DNA of 64,000 nt, taken from positions 28,772 to 92,771 of the forward strand of contig CAMBSD010000013.1 in the NCBI GenBank assembly GCA_945870425.1, read 5' to 3'. Below are positions 9,943 to 18,347 of the stretch, piece after piece. Within the stretch, counting starts at the first letter, position 1, and each line of letters starts with the position of its first letter. Made by a program: the position numbers and the translations under genes. Under the pieces are notes generated by a model. It worked only from the letters and a program-made list of their open reading frames with translations, was not told where the DNA came from and did not search any database. This DNA comes from Chitinophaga pinensis (GTDB taxonomy: Bacteria; Bacteroidota; Bacteroidia; UKL13-3).

Positions 9943-11177
9943 AATGGCTCAATCCATATCAAGATAGATTGCTAATCTTCTTCTCGTGTTTGCTCTTAGC
10001 AGGTATTTTTTTTATTGATTCTGCTCGTTCTCTTGCTAGTATTAGCATGATTGGAATGGCCTTAACAGCGATAATGACTTTAAAGACGAAAGGGCTGAAA
10101 ACAAAATTTATTGGTCGTAAAGATTTGTTAGTACTATCAGGTTTGTTTTTATTTTTATTGCCTTCAGTATTTTATTCCGATAACCTGGATTATTTTTTTG
10201 AAAGACTTCAAATTCAATTGCCTTTTCTTATTCTCCCATTGGCATTTATTTTTTTTAAACCATTAAGTAATCGGCAATTTATGCTTGTCTATTATTTCTT
10301 TTTAATAGGTGTTTTTATTATTTCATTGGATGCCTTTGTTAATTATGTTAATAATAGTGAGGTTATTAATCAGATGTATTTACAAAGTCAAGTGATGCCT
10401 ACCATTGTTAGTCATCATCCCACCTTTAGCATCATGATTACTTTTGCTATTTATGTGGCCTATTATCTTTACAAGCATCAGTTTTATGCGTTTAATAAAA
10501 ATGAGAGATTTGTAATTGCTACTCTAGGCATATTGCTGTTTACTTTCCTGCATATTTTCTCAGTAAGAAGTGGCTTATTGGCAATCTATGTGCTTATTCT
10601 AATTGAGTTTTATAAATTTATATTTATCAAAAAGCAATATAAAACAGGACTTTTGAGTTTGTTTTTTTCTCTATTGATTGGATTCACTACTTTTTTACTT
10701 TCACCAACTATTCGCAATAAAGTTGAAAACACCAGAAGTGATATTTCGAGCACTGAAAATGGTAAAATTAATAATCAATCTTTAGGTAGTAGGGTGGCTT
10801 CGTGCCGCATTGCTATTGCCATTGCAGATAGTACCTCTTGGCTCATGGGAAGCGGTTTAGGAGATTTGCAAGATTTGAGTGATTATATGTGGACTACAAA
10901 ATATCCTGATGTAACGAAGAGGATTATTCCGCATAATCAATTTTTGTTTTACTTAGCCGCAACAGGCATTATTGGTTCCCTTGTATTTATTTTTTGCTTG
11001 CTTTTTCCTTTGCTCTATCACAGCAATTTTAAGCATCCTTTGTTAAGCGTGCATTATATCATAATGTTAATAGCATTAATGTTTGAAGCTTTTTTTCAGA
11101 CCCAATTGGGGGTAGCTTATTGCCTAATCTTTATTCTTTTGCCGCTGAATCAAACAGCAACATGGCAAAATGATTAA
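9939..11177 (+). CDS. O-antigen ligase / Wzy_C family membrane protein
   Basis: 412 aa with about 10-11 predicted membrane helices and a large periplasmic loop near residues 265-305 (ENTRSDISS...LGSRVASCR). A conserved periplasmic histidine follows in PHNQFLFYLA, as in WaaL/Wzy_C proteins. Such enzymes either attach undecaprenol-linked O-antigen to the lipid A core or polymerise repeat units; sequence alone does not separate the two. Coupled to the upstream glycosyltransferase by a four-base overlap. It ends 10 bp before the convergent barrel-protein gene, with no visible terminator. Confidence 0.8.
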   Translation: MKWLNPYQDRLLIFFSCLLLAGIFFIDSARSLASISMIGMALTAIMTLKTKGLKTKFIGRKDLLVLSGLFLFLLPSVFYSDNLDYFFERLQIQLPFLILPLAFIFFKPLSNRQFMLVYYFFLIGVFIISLDAFVNYVNNSEVINQMYLQSQVMPTIVSHHPTFSIMITFAIYVAYYLYKHQFYAFNKNERFVIATLGILLFTFLHIFSVRSGLLAIYVLILIEFYKFIFIKKQYKTGLLSLFFSLLIGFTTFLLSPTIRNKVENTRSDISSTENGKINNQSLGSRVASCRIAIAIADSTSWLMGSGLGDLQDLSDYMWTTKYPDVTKRIIPHNQFLFYLAATGIIGSLVFIFCLLFPLLYHSNFKHPLLSVHYIIMLIALMFEAFFQTQLGVAYCLIFILLPLNQTATWQND

Positions 11178-11187
11178 TTGTTATTTC

Positions 11188-12879
11188 CTAAAAATCCCAA
11201 TTTTTTGGAGCTATGTTTAATCGAATTCCCAAAGAAATATAAGCAGATTCGTTTTCAAATTCTTTTAACACACTGGTAGTTTTTCTAAAAGTAAATTTAA
11301 AATCCAAAAACAAATTATGTTTGGGCATATAACTGCAAGTCAAGTCGATTAAATATAAATTTGTCAATACCCCTTGACCAATTACCACGCCATATTCTCT
11401 AGGCTTATTTGTATAACTTAGGCCGATATTTTTACCCCAGTTACTGCGATTCGTATCATTGCCATAGGTGGCATAAATGGCTTTTGCTGTAATATTAAGC
11501 CTATTGATTGGCTGGTACCTTACAATCCCAATAAACTCTTTAAAGTTAGCGCCAAGTGGATGCGCCATAGGTTGACGGTAATTGGTAAATGTCATTCTTT
11601 CACTTTGAGAAGTATACATATATGGTCGACAAATATTAACTTCAGCTTGTGCATCAAGATTTTTAACTCCAAACATATCAATGTATTTTAAACCCAATTG
11701 ATAAGCGTATTTGTTGCCAAACCAATTCCTATCGCTCAACATTTCTGATAGGATAAATTCGCTGATCAAAAATTGTCCATAGGCCTGAAAATGCTTTTTA
11801 AAATTCCACTTAAAATTTGCTCCAATAATAGCTTTGTCTATACTATTTAAGCTGTTTTCAACTGCTTTATAGAAAATAATAGGATTTAAGTATTGTACAT
11901 CAAATGTATTACCTCCTTGTATGCTGCTATCTCTATTAAAAATGATTGTTTCGAAAAGTCCTAAGTTGAAGTTCTTTTTTATATTGATTGACAAGTGATG
12001 TGTAGCTGTATATTGCCTTTTACTTATAGCTTCGCCAGTTCCTCCATTAGGCAGTGGGTATTGAAGTTGTTGAGCAAAAATATTTGTATAGTTAAATTTC
12101 CAAATCCTGGTATTTAGCCGAAGGAAAACATAGTCTCTGCTGAAATCAGAGAGTATAAAGGTTCTAAATCCATCTCCAATAAAATTTCTTCCAGTGCCAA
12201 ACTGAAAATCCATGTATTTATTTGGTGAAACTGTAAAATAGCCACTTGCAAGAAAATAATTATAAGAATTCGGGTTGGGTATATTTTTATAAAAGCCTAC
12301 TCCAGGTATGACTTGTTTTTCTTTAATAAGTTCCGAAACATTATAGTTTGGCTTAATAATCTCATTACTTACTTGGGTATAAAAGCCAATTTTATTAGTA
12401 ATATTTCCTCTGATTTCAACACCTCTGTTATTGATTAATGCATTTGCTCCATTCACTTTTTCACTTGAAAATTGATAGTATAAAACTGGATTTACTACCA
12501 AATTAAAATCAGGGATTTGAATAGAGTATAGAGCTGCTTTTTTTGTATAAAAATCTTTTAAAATAGGTCTTTTAGAAGAAGTGTTTTCTGAAGAACTCCA
12601 TTCGAAATTGTCGTTTTGAAGGTAGTGTAAATTGAATTCATCTTGTGAAGACAAAATGCTATCATTCATACTAAGGCTATCGGCAAATTGGGCAATAGCT
12701 TCTCTTTTATATGATTTAGTAGCTGAATGAAAAAAACGATTTGGAATCTCTCCCGATTTAATTTCCATTCTATCCAAAATATGATTTGATAAAGTACCAT
12801 AACCCAAATAGGTATGTTGGGCTTTTACCTGGCTTACCAAAATAAAAAAAAGTAGAACGCTTATAACTCTATTAAACAT
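11188..12879 (-). CDS. Outer-membrane beta-barrel protein (RemB / Wzi-like)
   Basis: 563 aa with a clear signal peptide (FNRVISVLLFFILVSQVKAQ, cleaved after Ala-x-Ala type KAQ). The rest is dominated by alternating aromatic and polar strands typical of an outer-membrane barrel, with many Tyr, Asn and Phe, and ends in Asp-Phe. The overall layout (signal, short N-terminal helical region, barrel of about 450 residues) resembles the gliding-associated RemB and capsule-assembly Wzi families. That assignment is from memory and uncertain. It lies 14 bp after coaD in the same direction, so it is probably co-transcribed. Confidence 0.55.
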   Translation of the reverse strand: MFNRVISVLLFFILVSQVKAQHTYLGYGTLSNHILDRMEIKSGEIPNRFFHSATKSYKREAIAQFADSLSMNDSILSSQDEFNLHYLQNDNFEWSSSENTSSKRPILKDFYTKKAALYSIQIPDFNLVVNPVLYYQFSSEKVNGANALINNRGVEIRGNITNKIGFYTQVSNEIIKPNYNVSELIKEKQVIPGVGFYKNIPNPNSYNYFLASGYFTVSPNKYMDFQFGTGRNFIGDGFRTFILSDFSRDYVFLRLNTRIWKFNYTNIFAQQLQYPLPNGGTGEAISKRQYTATHHLSINIKKNFNLGLFETIIFNRDSSIQGGNTFDVQYLNPIIFYKAVENSLNSIDKAIIGANFKWNFKKHFQAYGQFLISEFILSEMLSDRNWFGNKYAYQLGLKYIDMFGVKNLDAQAEVNICRPYMYTSQSERMTFTNYRQPMAHPLGANFKEFIGIVRYQPINRLNITAKAIYATYGNDTNRSNWGKNIGLSYTNKPREYGVVIGQGVLTNLYLIDLTCSYMPKHNLFLDFKFTFRKTTSVLKEFENESAYISLGIRLNIAPKNWDF

Positions 12880-12893
12880 AAAATTGAAGGAAA

Positions 12894-13352
12894 TTAAAAA
12901 GTAACTTCTTTTGGCAAAAACTTAGCGGTATCACCGCCATTTCGGATTAAATCCCTGACAACGGATGAACTTATAGGCGTATAAGCGGGGTCGCACATTA
13001 AAAAAATAGTCTCAGTTTGAGGATGTATGATTTTATTCATTTGAGCGATGTTTTTTTCATAATCAAAATCGGCCATGGTTCTTATTCCCCTTAGGATATA
13101 TTTGGCTCCAATAGTATCACAAAAATTAACTGTTAAGCCTTCATATGACGCACCTCTAACTTTGTCTGTGTATGAAAAAATATTGTTTACCCAATTTACC
13201 CTTTGCTCTAAATTGAACAAAGTAACTTTGCTACTATTGTTTCCAATACCAATAACTATTTCATCAAAAAGTGGCATGGCACGCTCTATAATGTTCACAT
13301 GCCCAATGGTTATTGGGTCGAAAGTACCTGGAAATAACGCAATACGTTTCAT
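12894..13352 (-). CDS. coaD: Phosphopantetheine adenylyltransferase
   Basis: 152 aa, normal for CoaD. The nucleotidyltransferase signature FPGTFDPITIGH is at residues 7-18, LRGIRTMADFDYE is the phosphopantetheine-binding stretch, and ISSSVVR is the second ATP motif near 127-133. It converts 4'-phosphopantetheine and ATP to dephospho-CoA in the cytoplasm, the fourth step of CoA synthesis. It is followed closely by the barrel-protein gene. Confidence 0.95.
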   Translation of the reverse strand: MKRIALFPGTFDPITIGHVNIIERAMPLFDEIVIGIGNNSSKVTLFNLEQRVNWVNNIFSYTDKVRGASYEGLTVNFCDTIGAKYILRGIRTMADFDYEKNIAQMNKIIHPQTETIFLMCDPAYTPISSSVVRDLIRNGGDTAKFLPKEVTF

Positions 13353-13453
13353 AAAAACGGCTAATTAGTTTATGCGAGAATACGAAGATTCTATTTTTAA
13401 TCAAAGACTTTTGTTTGTGCTGAAACTATCGTAAAATTGCATCTTATATATTT

Positions 13454-13636
13454 ATGGAGAAGGAAATAGAATCAATACAAGATAAACCTCTTGAATGCCC
13501 TGTAAGTGTAAAGGGTAGAAGCAAGTTTAAGATGTGGATGAAACGCATTGGCGTAGCGGGTTTTTTATTTTTCTTAATCAAAGGTTTGATTTGGATTGGC
13601 ATTTTCCTATTTGCAAAGGATGTTATTAGTAAATAA
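13454..13636 (+). CDS. Small single-pass membrane protein, unknown
   Basis: 60 aa. Residues 1-25 are charged and contain CPVSVKGRSKFK; residues 33-53 form one hydrophobic helix (VAGFLFFLIKGLIWIGIFLF). A TAAAATTG box lies 14 bp before the ATG. The length and the position between coaD and kdsA are consistent with a real small gene, but I recognise no family and no function is suggested. Confidence 0.55.
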   Translation: MEKEIESIQDKPLECPVSVKGRSKFKMWMKRIGVAGFLFFLIKGLIWIGIFLFAKDVISK

Positions 13637-13758
13637 AGTGGTTTAATTTAGACTGACCTAACTTATTATTAGAATTAATAAAGTTCAGTATAATGCTGCC
13701 TCTTAGGGACGTAATATTAAAAACATAGGGTAAAGCCCTATAAAAAAAAGAAAAGAAT

Positions 13759-14589
13759 ATGAAAAAAATAGTAAAAGTTGCAGATATTGAATGTGGTAAT
13801 AATGAATTGTTTTTAATCTCAGGTCCTTGTGTTATCGAGGATGAATCAATTATGATGAAAACGGCTGAGAAGTTGAAAGAGGTATCGGAAAAATTAAAGA
13901 TCAAGATGATTTACAAATCATCTTTTCAAAAAGATAACCGCAGTAGTTTAAAATATTATGATGGCCCAGGATTGGCAAAAGGTGTAGCTATTTTGGCTAA
14001 AGTCAAAGAACAATTTGGATTTCCTTTGCTTACGGATATTCATTACCCAGACCAAGCAGCTGCTGCAGGTGAAGTATGTGATGTATTGCAAATTCCGGCT
14101 TATTTGTGTATGCAATCAACCTTAATGGTAGCTGCCGCTAAAACAGGTCGTGTTATTAATATCAAACATGGTCAGTTTTTGGCCCCTGAAAATATGAAGC
14201 ACCCTGTTCAAAAGTGTATTGATGCTGGTAATGATCAAGTGATATTAACAGAGCGTGGATTTACCTTCGGTTACAACGATATGGTTGTTGACCCACGTAG
14301 TTTCTTTTTAATGGGACAAATAGGTTACCCAGTGGTTTTTGATATTACGCATAGTATCAGAAAATATGGTATTCCTAGTGCAGATGCAAAAGGTGGTGCT
14401 CGCGAGTTCTTGCCTGTATTAAGCAGAGCAGGTGTGGCCGCAGGTGTAGATGGTGTATTTATCGAAACACATCCTAATCCGGCAGAAGCCTTGTGCGATG
14501 CCGCTTCACAATTATCGGTTTACGAATTAGAAGAGTTTTTAAAACCATTGATTGATATCCATAACTTGGAAGTGAGTTACAGGAAATAG
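13759..14589 (+). CDS. kdsA: 3-deoxy-8-phosphooctulonate synthase
   Basis: 276 aa, normal length. ISGPCVIEDE at the N-terminus, FQKDNRSSLKYYDGPGL (substrate loop), LTDIHYPDQ, IKHGQFLAPENM, TERGFTFGYNDMVVD and the C-terminal DGVFIETHPNP identify KdsA. It condenses phosphoenolpyruvate with arabinose 5-phosphate to KDO 8-phosphate for the lipopolysaccharide inner core. The window thus comes from an LPS-producing Gram-negative. The MBL hydrolase gene follows 6 bp downstream, a likely operon partner. Confidence 0.96.
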   Translation: MKKIVKVADIECGNNELFLISGPCVIEDESIMMKTAEKLKEVSEKLKIKMIYKSSFQKDNRSSLKYYDGPGLAKGVAILAKVKEQFGFPLLTDIHYPDQAAAAGEVCDVLQIPAYLCMQSTLMVAAAKTGRVINIKHGQFLAPENMKHPVQKCIDAGNDQVILTERGFTFGYNDMVVDPRSFFLMGQIGYPVVFDITHSIRKYGIPSADAKGGAREFLPVLSRAGVAAGVDGVFIETHPNPAEALCDAASQLSVYELEEFLKPLIDIHNLEVSYRK

Positions 14590-14595
14590 TTCTCA

Positions 14596-15357
14596 ATGAA
14601 AATAACATTTTTAGGAAGCGGAACCTCTCAGGGCGTGCCCATCATAGCATGTTCATGCCCTATTTGCTTATCGACTAATCCTAAAGATAAACGCCTTCGC
14701 TCTTCGGTTTTAATTCAGGTTGAAGATAAAAATATAGTGGTGGATACGGGTCCTGATTTTAGGCAACAGATGTTGAATTGTAAGATCAAACATTTAGATG
14801 CCATTTTATTTACCCACGCCCATCGTGACCATATAGCAGGATTGGATGATATACGTGGTTTTAACTACAGTATGCAAAAATCCGTTGATGTGTATTGTGA
14901 AGAAATAGTTGAAGCAGCGATAAAAAAAGAGTTTTTCTACGCGTTCACCGAACCTAAATATCCAGGGGTACCAGAGATGAACCTACATCCAATTACTTCT
15001 CAACCCTTTTCTCTTTTTAATACCCAAGTAGAACCCATTAGGGTTTTTCACTTTAAATTACCTGTACTCGGATTCAAGGTCAATAATTTTGTTTACATTA
15101 CAGATGCCAATAGAATTGAAGACCAAGAAATCGAAAAGATAAAAGGCTGCGATGTCCTAGTTCTGAATGCACTTAGACGGGAACATCATATTTCTCATTT
15201 TACCCTACAAGAAGCCATTGAAATGTCGAAAAGGATAGGAGCGAAACAGACTTATTTTACGCATATCAGCCACCAATTGGGATTTCATGATGATGTTGAA
15301 AATGAGTTGCCTGACAATATCCACTTGGCTTACGATGGTCTAGAAATAGAATTGTAG
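14596..15357 (+). CDS. MBL-fold metallo-hydrolase (PhnP-like)
   Basis: 253 aa. The metal-binding motif THAHRDH is at residues 73-79, with the later ligands in the YITDANRIED and THISHQLG regions. The N-terminal FLGSGTSQGVP and CPICLS (two cysteines) are typical of the PhnP/cyclic-phosphodiesterase branch of the lactamase fold. These enzymes cleave phosphodiesters; the natural substrate here is unknown. It starts 6 bp after kdsA and ends about 35 bp before the NFACT gene, so the three may form one transcript. Confidence 0.85.
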   Translation: MKITFLGSGTSQGVPIIACSCPICLSTNPKDKRLRSSVLIQVEDKNIVVDTGPDFRQQMLNCKIKHLDAILFTHAHRDHIAGLDDIRGFNYSMQKSVDVYCEEIVEAAIKKEFFYAFTEPKYPGVPEMNLHPITSQPFSLFNTQVEPIRVFHFKLPVLGFKVNNFVYITDANRIEDQEIEKIKGCDVLVLNALRREHHISHFTLQEAIEMSKRIGAKQTYFTHISHQLGFHDDVENELPDNIHLAYDGLEIEL

Positions 15358-15391
15358 GGCAAGCAAATTCTTTCTTACCTTGCAAACTTCG

Positions 15392-16807
15392 ATGGCGGTT
15401 TCAATTAAACTACATTTACATTATTACACGGTCGTATCTATCACAGGAGCATTCAGTAAGATGCTACAAGGCTTTTCTTTGTGTGATGCCTTTAGTTTGA
15501 ATAAGAATGAATTTGTAGCCATCTTTCAAAAAGGTGCTGATTTTGTAAGTGTCCGTTTGCTGATAGAGGCCCGTTCAGGTTTTATTTTTGTGAGTAAGGG
15601 TAAGTTTGAACGAACTGGTTCGGTTTATTTGTTGTTTCAATCGCTAATTGGTAAAGAGATTAAGAAGGTTCAACAACATTCAAACAATCGCTCCTTTTCA
15701 TTTAGTTTTGAAGGAAATTTTGATTTGGTTTTCAAATTGTATAGCGGCTTATCAAATGTAGTATTGTTTGATAAAGAAGAGCCTATCGAAGCCTTTAGGA
15801 CTAGCATTGAAAACGATTTAAAACAGCCATTGTCAACACTTTTGCATAATCAAAATCAATATGATGAGTTGGTTCCAAATAAATTCTTTGTTTTAATGCT
15901 GGCTGAGAAATTAGAGTTTGCCTATGAGCATTTGCCTAATTCTGAATTGCTTTTTGAGTCTGATAATGTATTTGATGCACTTAATTATTTTGGCCGAAAC
16001 TATTTAAGTCAATGGCATTTCAAACAAAAGAAAGAAAGCCTCTTAAACCATTTAAATGCTGATAAAAAGCGACTTCTTTCTCAGCAATTGAACACCGAGA
16101 AATCATTAAGTAAGCATGAAAAGCAATCCAAGTATGATGAAATTGCCAATATCATTATGGCCAATTTGCATGCCATACAAACAGGCTTGGGTAAGGCAGA
16201 ATTATTTGATTTTTATCGAAATCAAAACATTGTTATCAAGCTAAAAAAAGATTTAAATCCACAACAAAATGCTGCTGAATATTACAGAAAATCAAAGAAT
16301 CAGAACATAGAAATAGACCTGCTGTATAAGCGACTGGAGGATATACAACAAAAGTTAAATGATACAGATAAACAAATTGAAAAAGTGCTAGCTGCCACCT
16401 CAAGTAAAGATTTAAAAGAGGGGATAAATAATCTTCCAATTGATAAAGCTACCGAGTCACCGTTTAAAAATTTCAGCTTTGAGGGTTTTACCATACTAGT
16501 TGGCAAGAATGCTGAAAACAACGATAAGTTGACCTTAAAGTTTGCCAATAAAAACGATATGTGGCTTCATGCAAAAGATGTTACAGGTAGTCATGTGGTC
16601 ATTAGATACAGGCAAGGAAAATCTTTCACCAAACCTTTGATTACTTATGCAGCGCAACTTGCGGCCTATTACTCAAAAGCCAAAAGCAGCACCTTAGTTC
16701 CGGTGGTGTATACCTTGAAAAAATTTGTCAGAAAACCCAAGGGAGCCATAGCAGGCACAGTGACCTTTGAAAATGGTGAAACGATTTTGGTTGAGCCTGT
16801 TTTGTAG
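15392..16807 (+). CDS. NFACT family protein (RqcH-like)
   Basis: 471 aa from the ATG at 15392; an in-frame TTG at 15380 overlaps a TACCTTG promoter-like box and is less likely. The N-terminal NFACT-N domain is divergent. A coiled-coil of about 150 residues (LNHLNADKKRLLSQQLNTEK onward) follows. The C-terminal NFACT-R domain has the diagnostic NKNDMWLHAKDVTGSHVV and LAAYYSKAKSS. Family knowledge: RqcH/NEMF proteins bind tRNA-obstructed large ribosomal subunits and recruit tRNA-Ala for C-terminal alanine tailing. At 471 aa it is shorter than Bacillus RqcH (about 570), as is common in this phylum. Confidence 0.85.
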   Translation: MAVSIKLHLHYYTVVSITGAFSKMLQGFSLCDAFSLNKNEFVAIFQKGADFVSVRLLIEARSGFIFVSKGKFERTGSVYLLFQSLIGKEIKKVQQHSNNRSFSFSFEGNFDLVFKLYSGLSNVVLFDKEEPIEAFRTSIENDLKQPLSTLLHNQNQYDELVPNKFFVLMLAEKLEFAYEHLPNSELLFESDNVFDALNYFGRNYLSQWHFKQKKESLLNHLNADKKRLLSQQLNTEKSLSKHEKQSKYDEIANIIMANLHAIQTGLGKAELFDFYRNQNIVIKLKKDLNPQQNAAEYYRKSKNQNIEIDLLYKRLEDIQQKLNDTDKQIEKVLAATSSKDLKEGINNLPIDKATESPFKNFSFEGFTILVGKNAENNDKLTLKFANKNDMWLHAKDVTGSHVVIRYRQGKSFTKPLITYAAQLAAYYSKAKSSTLVPVVYTLKKFVRKPKGAIAGTVTFENGETILVEPVL

Positions 16808-16832
16808 TTTGAAACATTGCTAAGCAACACTT

Positions 16833-16859
16833 TCTGTGTAATCTGTGAAATCTGTGGCT
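16833..16859 (+). repeat. Three 9-bp tandem units upstream of hisS
   Basis: The units tctgtgtaa, tctgtgaaa and tctgtggct follow one another without gaps. They lie in the short space between the NFACT gene and hisS. Possibly a dispersed intergenic micro-repeat. Confidence 0.7.
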
Positions 16860-16904
16860 TGATTTTGAAACTTGCCCACACTAGCTTTACTTTGCCTTCT
16901 GATT

Positions 16905-18281
16905 ATGGCAAAAGAAAAACCAAGCATTCCCAAAGGCACACGCGATTTTGGCCCCCAAGAAGTAGCTAAGCGAAAATATATTTTAAACACCATCGAAAAG
17001 GTTTTTATCAAATATGGCTTTATGCCCATTGAAACACCTTCCATGGAAAACCTCTCAACCCTAACGGGTAAGTATGGGGATGAGGGAGATAAATTGTTGT
17101 TTAAGGTATTGAATAGTGGTGATTATTTAAAAGAAATTACCCCGGAAATTCTAACAGCTAGCAACCAACAACTAACAACTAAACTTATATCTGAGAAAGG
17201 ACTTCGCTATGACCTAACCGTCCCCTTCGCTCGTTATGTGGTGATGAACAGAAATGAGATTGCTTTTCCATTTAAACGTTACCAAATGCAGCCTGTGTGG
17301 CGTGCAGATAGACCGCAAAAAGGCCGCTACCGTGAGTTTTGGCAATGCGATGCAGATGTGGTAGGAAGTGATAGTTTGTTGAATGAATTGGATTTGATTC
17401 AGATATATGCTGAGGTGTTTAAAGGTCTGGGCGTTCAGGTTGAAATCAAAATCAATAATCGAAAAATATTAGCTGGTATTGCTGAAGTTGTAAAAGGAGC
17501 TGAGCATTTACAAACCATTGCTGTTGCTATTGATAAATTAGATAAAATTGGAGAAGAAGGTGTTTCCAAAGAACTATCAGCATTGGACTTTTCGGATATT
17601 GAGATATCAAGCTTATTCGAAATCATTACTACCAAAGGTGAGGATAAAGAAATGCTTCAAAGCCTGAAATCAAAATTGCAATCATCAACTGAAGGATTGA
17701 AAGGCATTGAAGAATTAGAATTTGTGTTAAACAGCTTACAACAAATCAATAAATCAGTAAGTCTCAAAATTGACTTTTCATTGGCACGTGGTTTATCATA
17801 TTACACAGGCTGTATCTTTGAAGTTGCTGCATTAGAAGGTACCCTCAAAAGCAGCATTGGTGGAGGCGGACGTTATGATAACCTAACTGGTATTTTTGGT
17901 TTAGATGGTGTGTCGGGAGTGGGTATATCATTTGGTTTGGACAGAATTTATGATGTATTGGAGGAGTTGAAATTGTTTCCAGATGATACTCAAGGCAGTC
18001 ACACCAAAGTGTTATTTTGCTATTTTGATGAAGCCAGTCAAGCCTATGCCCTGCAAGGGGTTACAGCATTGCGTAATGTTGGTATTGCTTCTCAAATTTA
18101 TCCTGATGTAGTTAAGAAAATCGGTAAACAATTGGATTTTGCCAATAAACTCAATATTCCTTTTGCTGCAGTAGCAGGTACAGATGAAATAGCGCAGCAG
18201 AAATTTATGTTAAAAGACCTTAACGAAAGCAAACAAGAATTATTGAGCATTGAAGAAATGATTGAAAGATTGAAGAACTAA
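16905..18281 (+). CDS. hisS: Histidine--tRNA ligase
   Basis: 458 aa from the ATG at 16905; a longer reading from TTG at 16872 would add an unconserved hydrophobic stretch and cross a TACTTTG box. The class II motifs are present: KGTRDFGPQEVAKRKYI, RYDLTVPFARYV, FKRYQMQPVWRADRPQKGRYREF (motif 2), and the HisA signature ARGLSYYTGCIFE with GGGGRYDNL (motif 3). It charges tRNA-His. The C-terminal anticodon-binding domain is intact. Residues about 85-92 (ASNQQLTT) are encoded by a CAAC-rich micro-repeat also found upstream of hutH. Followed by hutH after 66 bp. Confidence 0.95.
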   Translation: MAKEKPSIPKGTRDFGPQEVAKRKYILNTIEKVFIKYGFMPIETPSMENLSTLTGKYGDEGDKLLFKVLNSGDYLKEITPEILTASNQQLTTKLISEKGLRYDLTVPFARYVVMNRNEIAFPFKRYQMQPVWRADRPQKGRYREFWQCDADVVGSDSLLNELDLIQIYAEVFKGLGVQVEIKINNRKILAGIAEVVKGAEHLQTIAVAIDKLDKIGEEGVSKELSALDFSDIEISSLFEIITTKGEDKEMLQSLKSKLQSSTEGLKGIEELEFVLNSLQQINKSVSLKIDFSLARGLSYYTGCIFEVAALEGTLKSSIGGGGRYDNLTGIFGLDGVSGVGISFGLDRIYDVLEELKLFPDDTQGSHTKVLFCYFDEASQAYALQGVTALRNVGIASQIYPDVVKKIGKQLDFANKLNIPFAAVAGTDEIAQQKFMLKDLNESKQELLSIEEMIERLKN

Positions 18282-18347
18282 AAATAATAATTAATAATAA
18301 TAGGATGGTTTCCTAAATACTGCCAACTATCAACTAACAACCAACAT

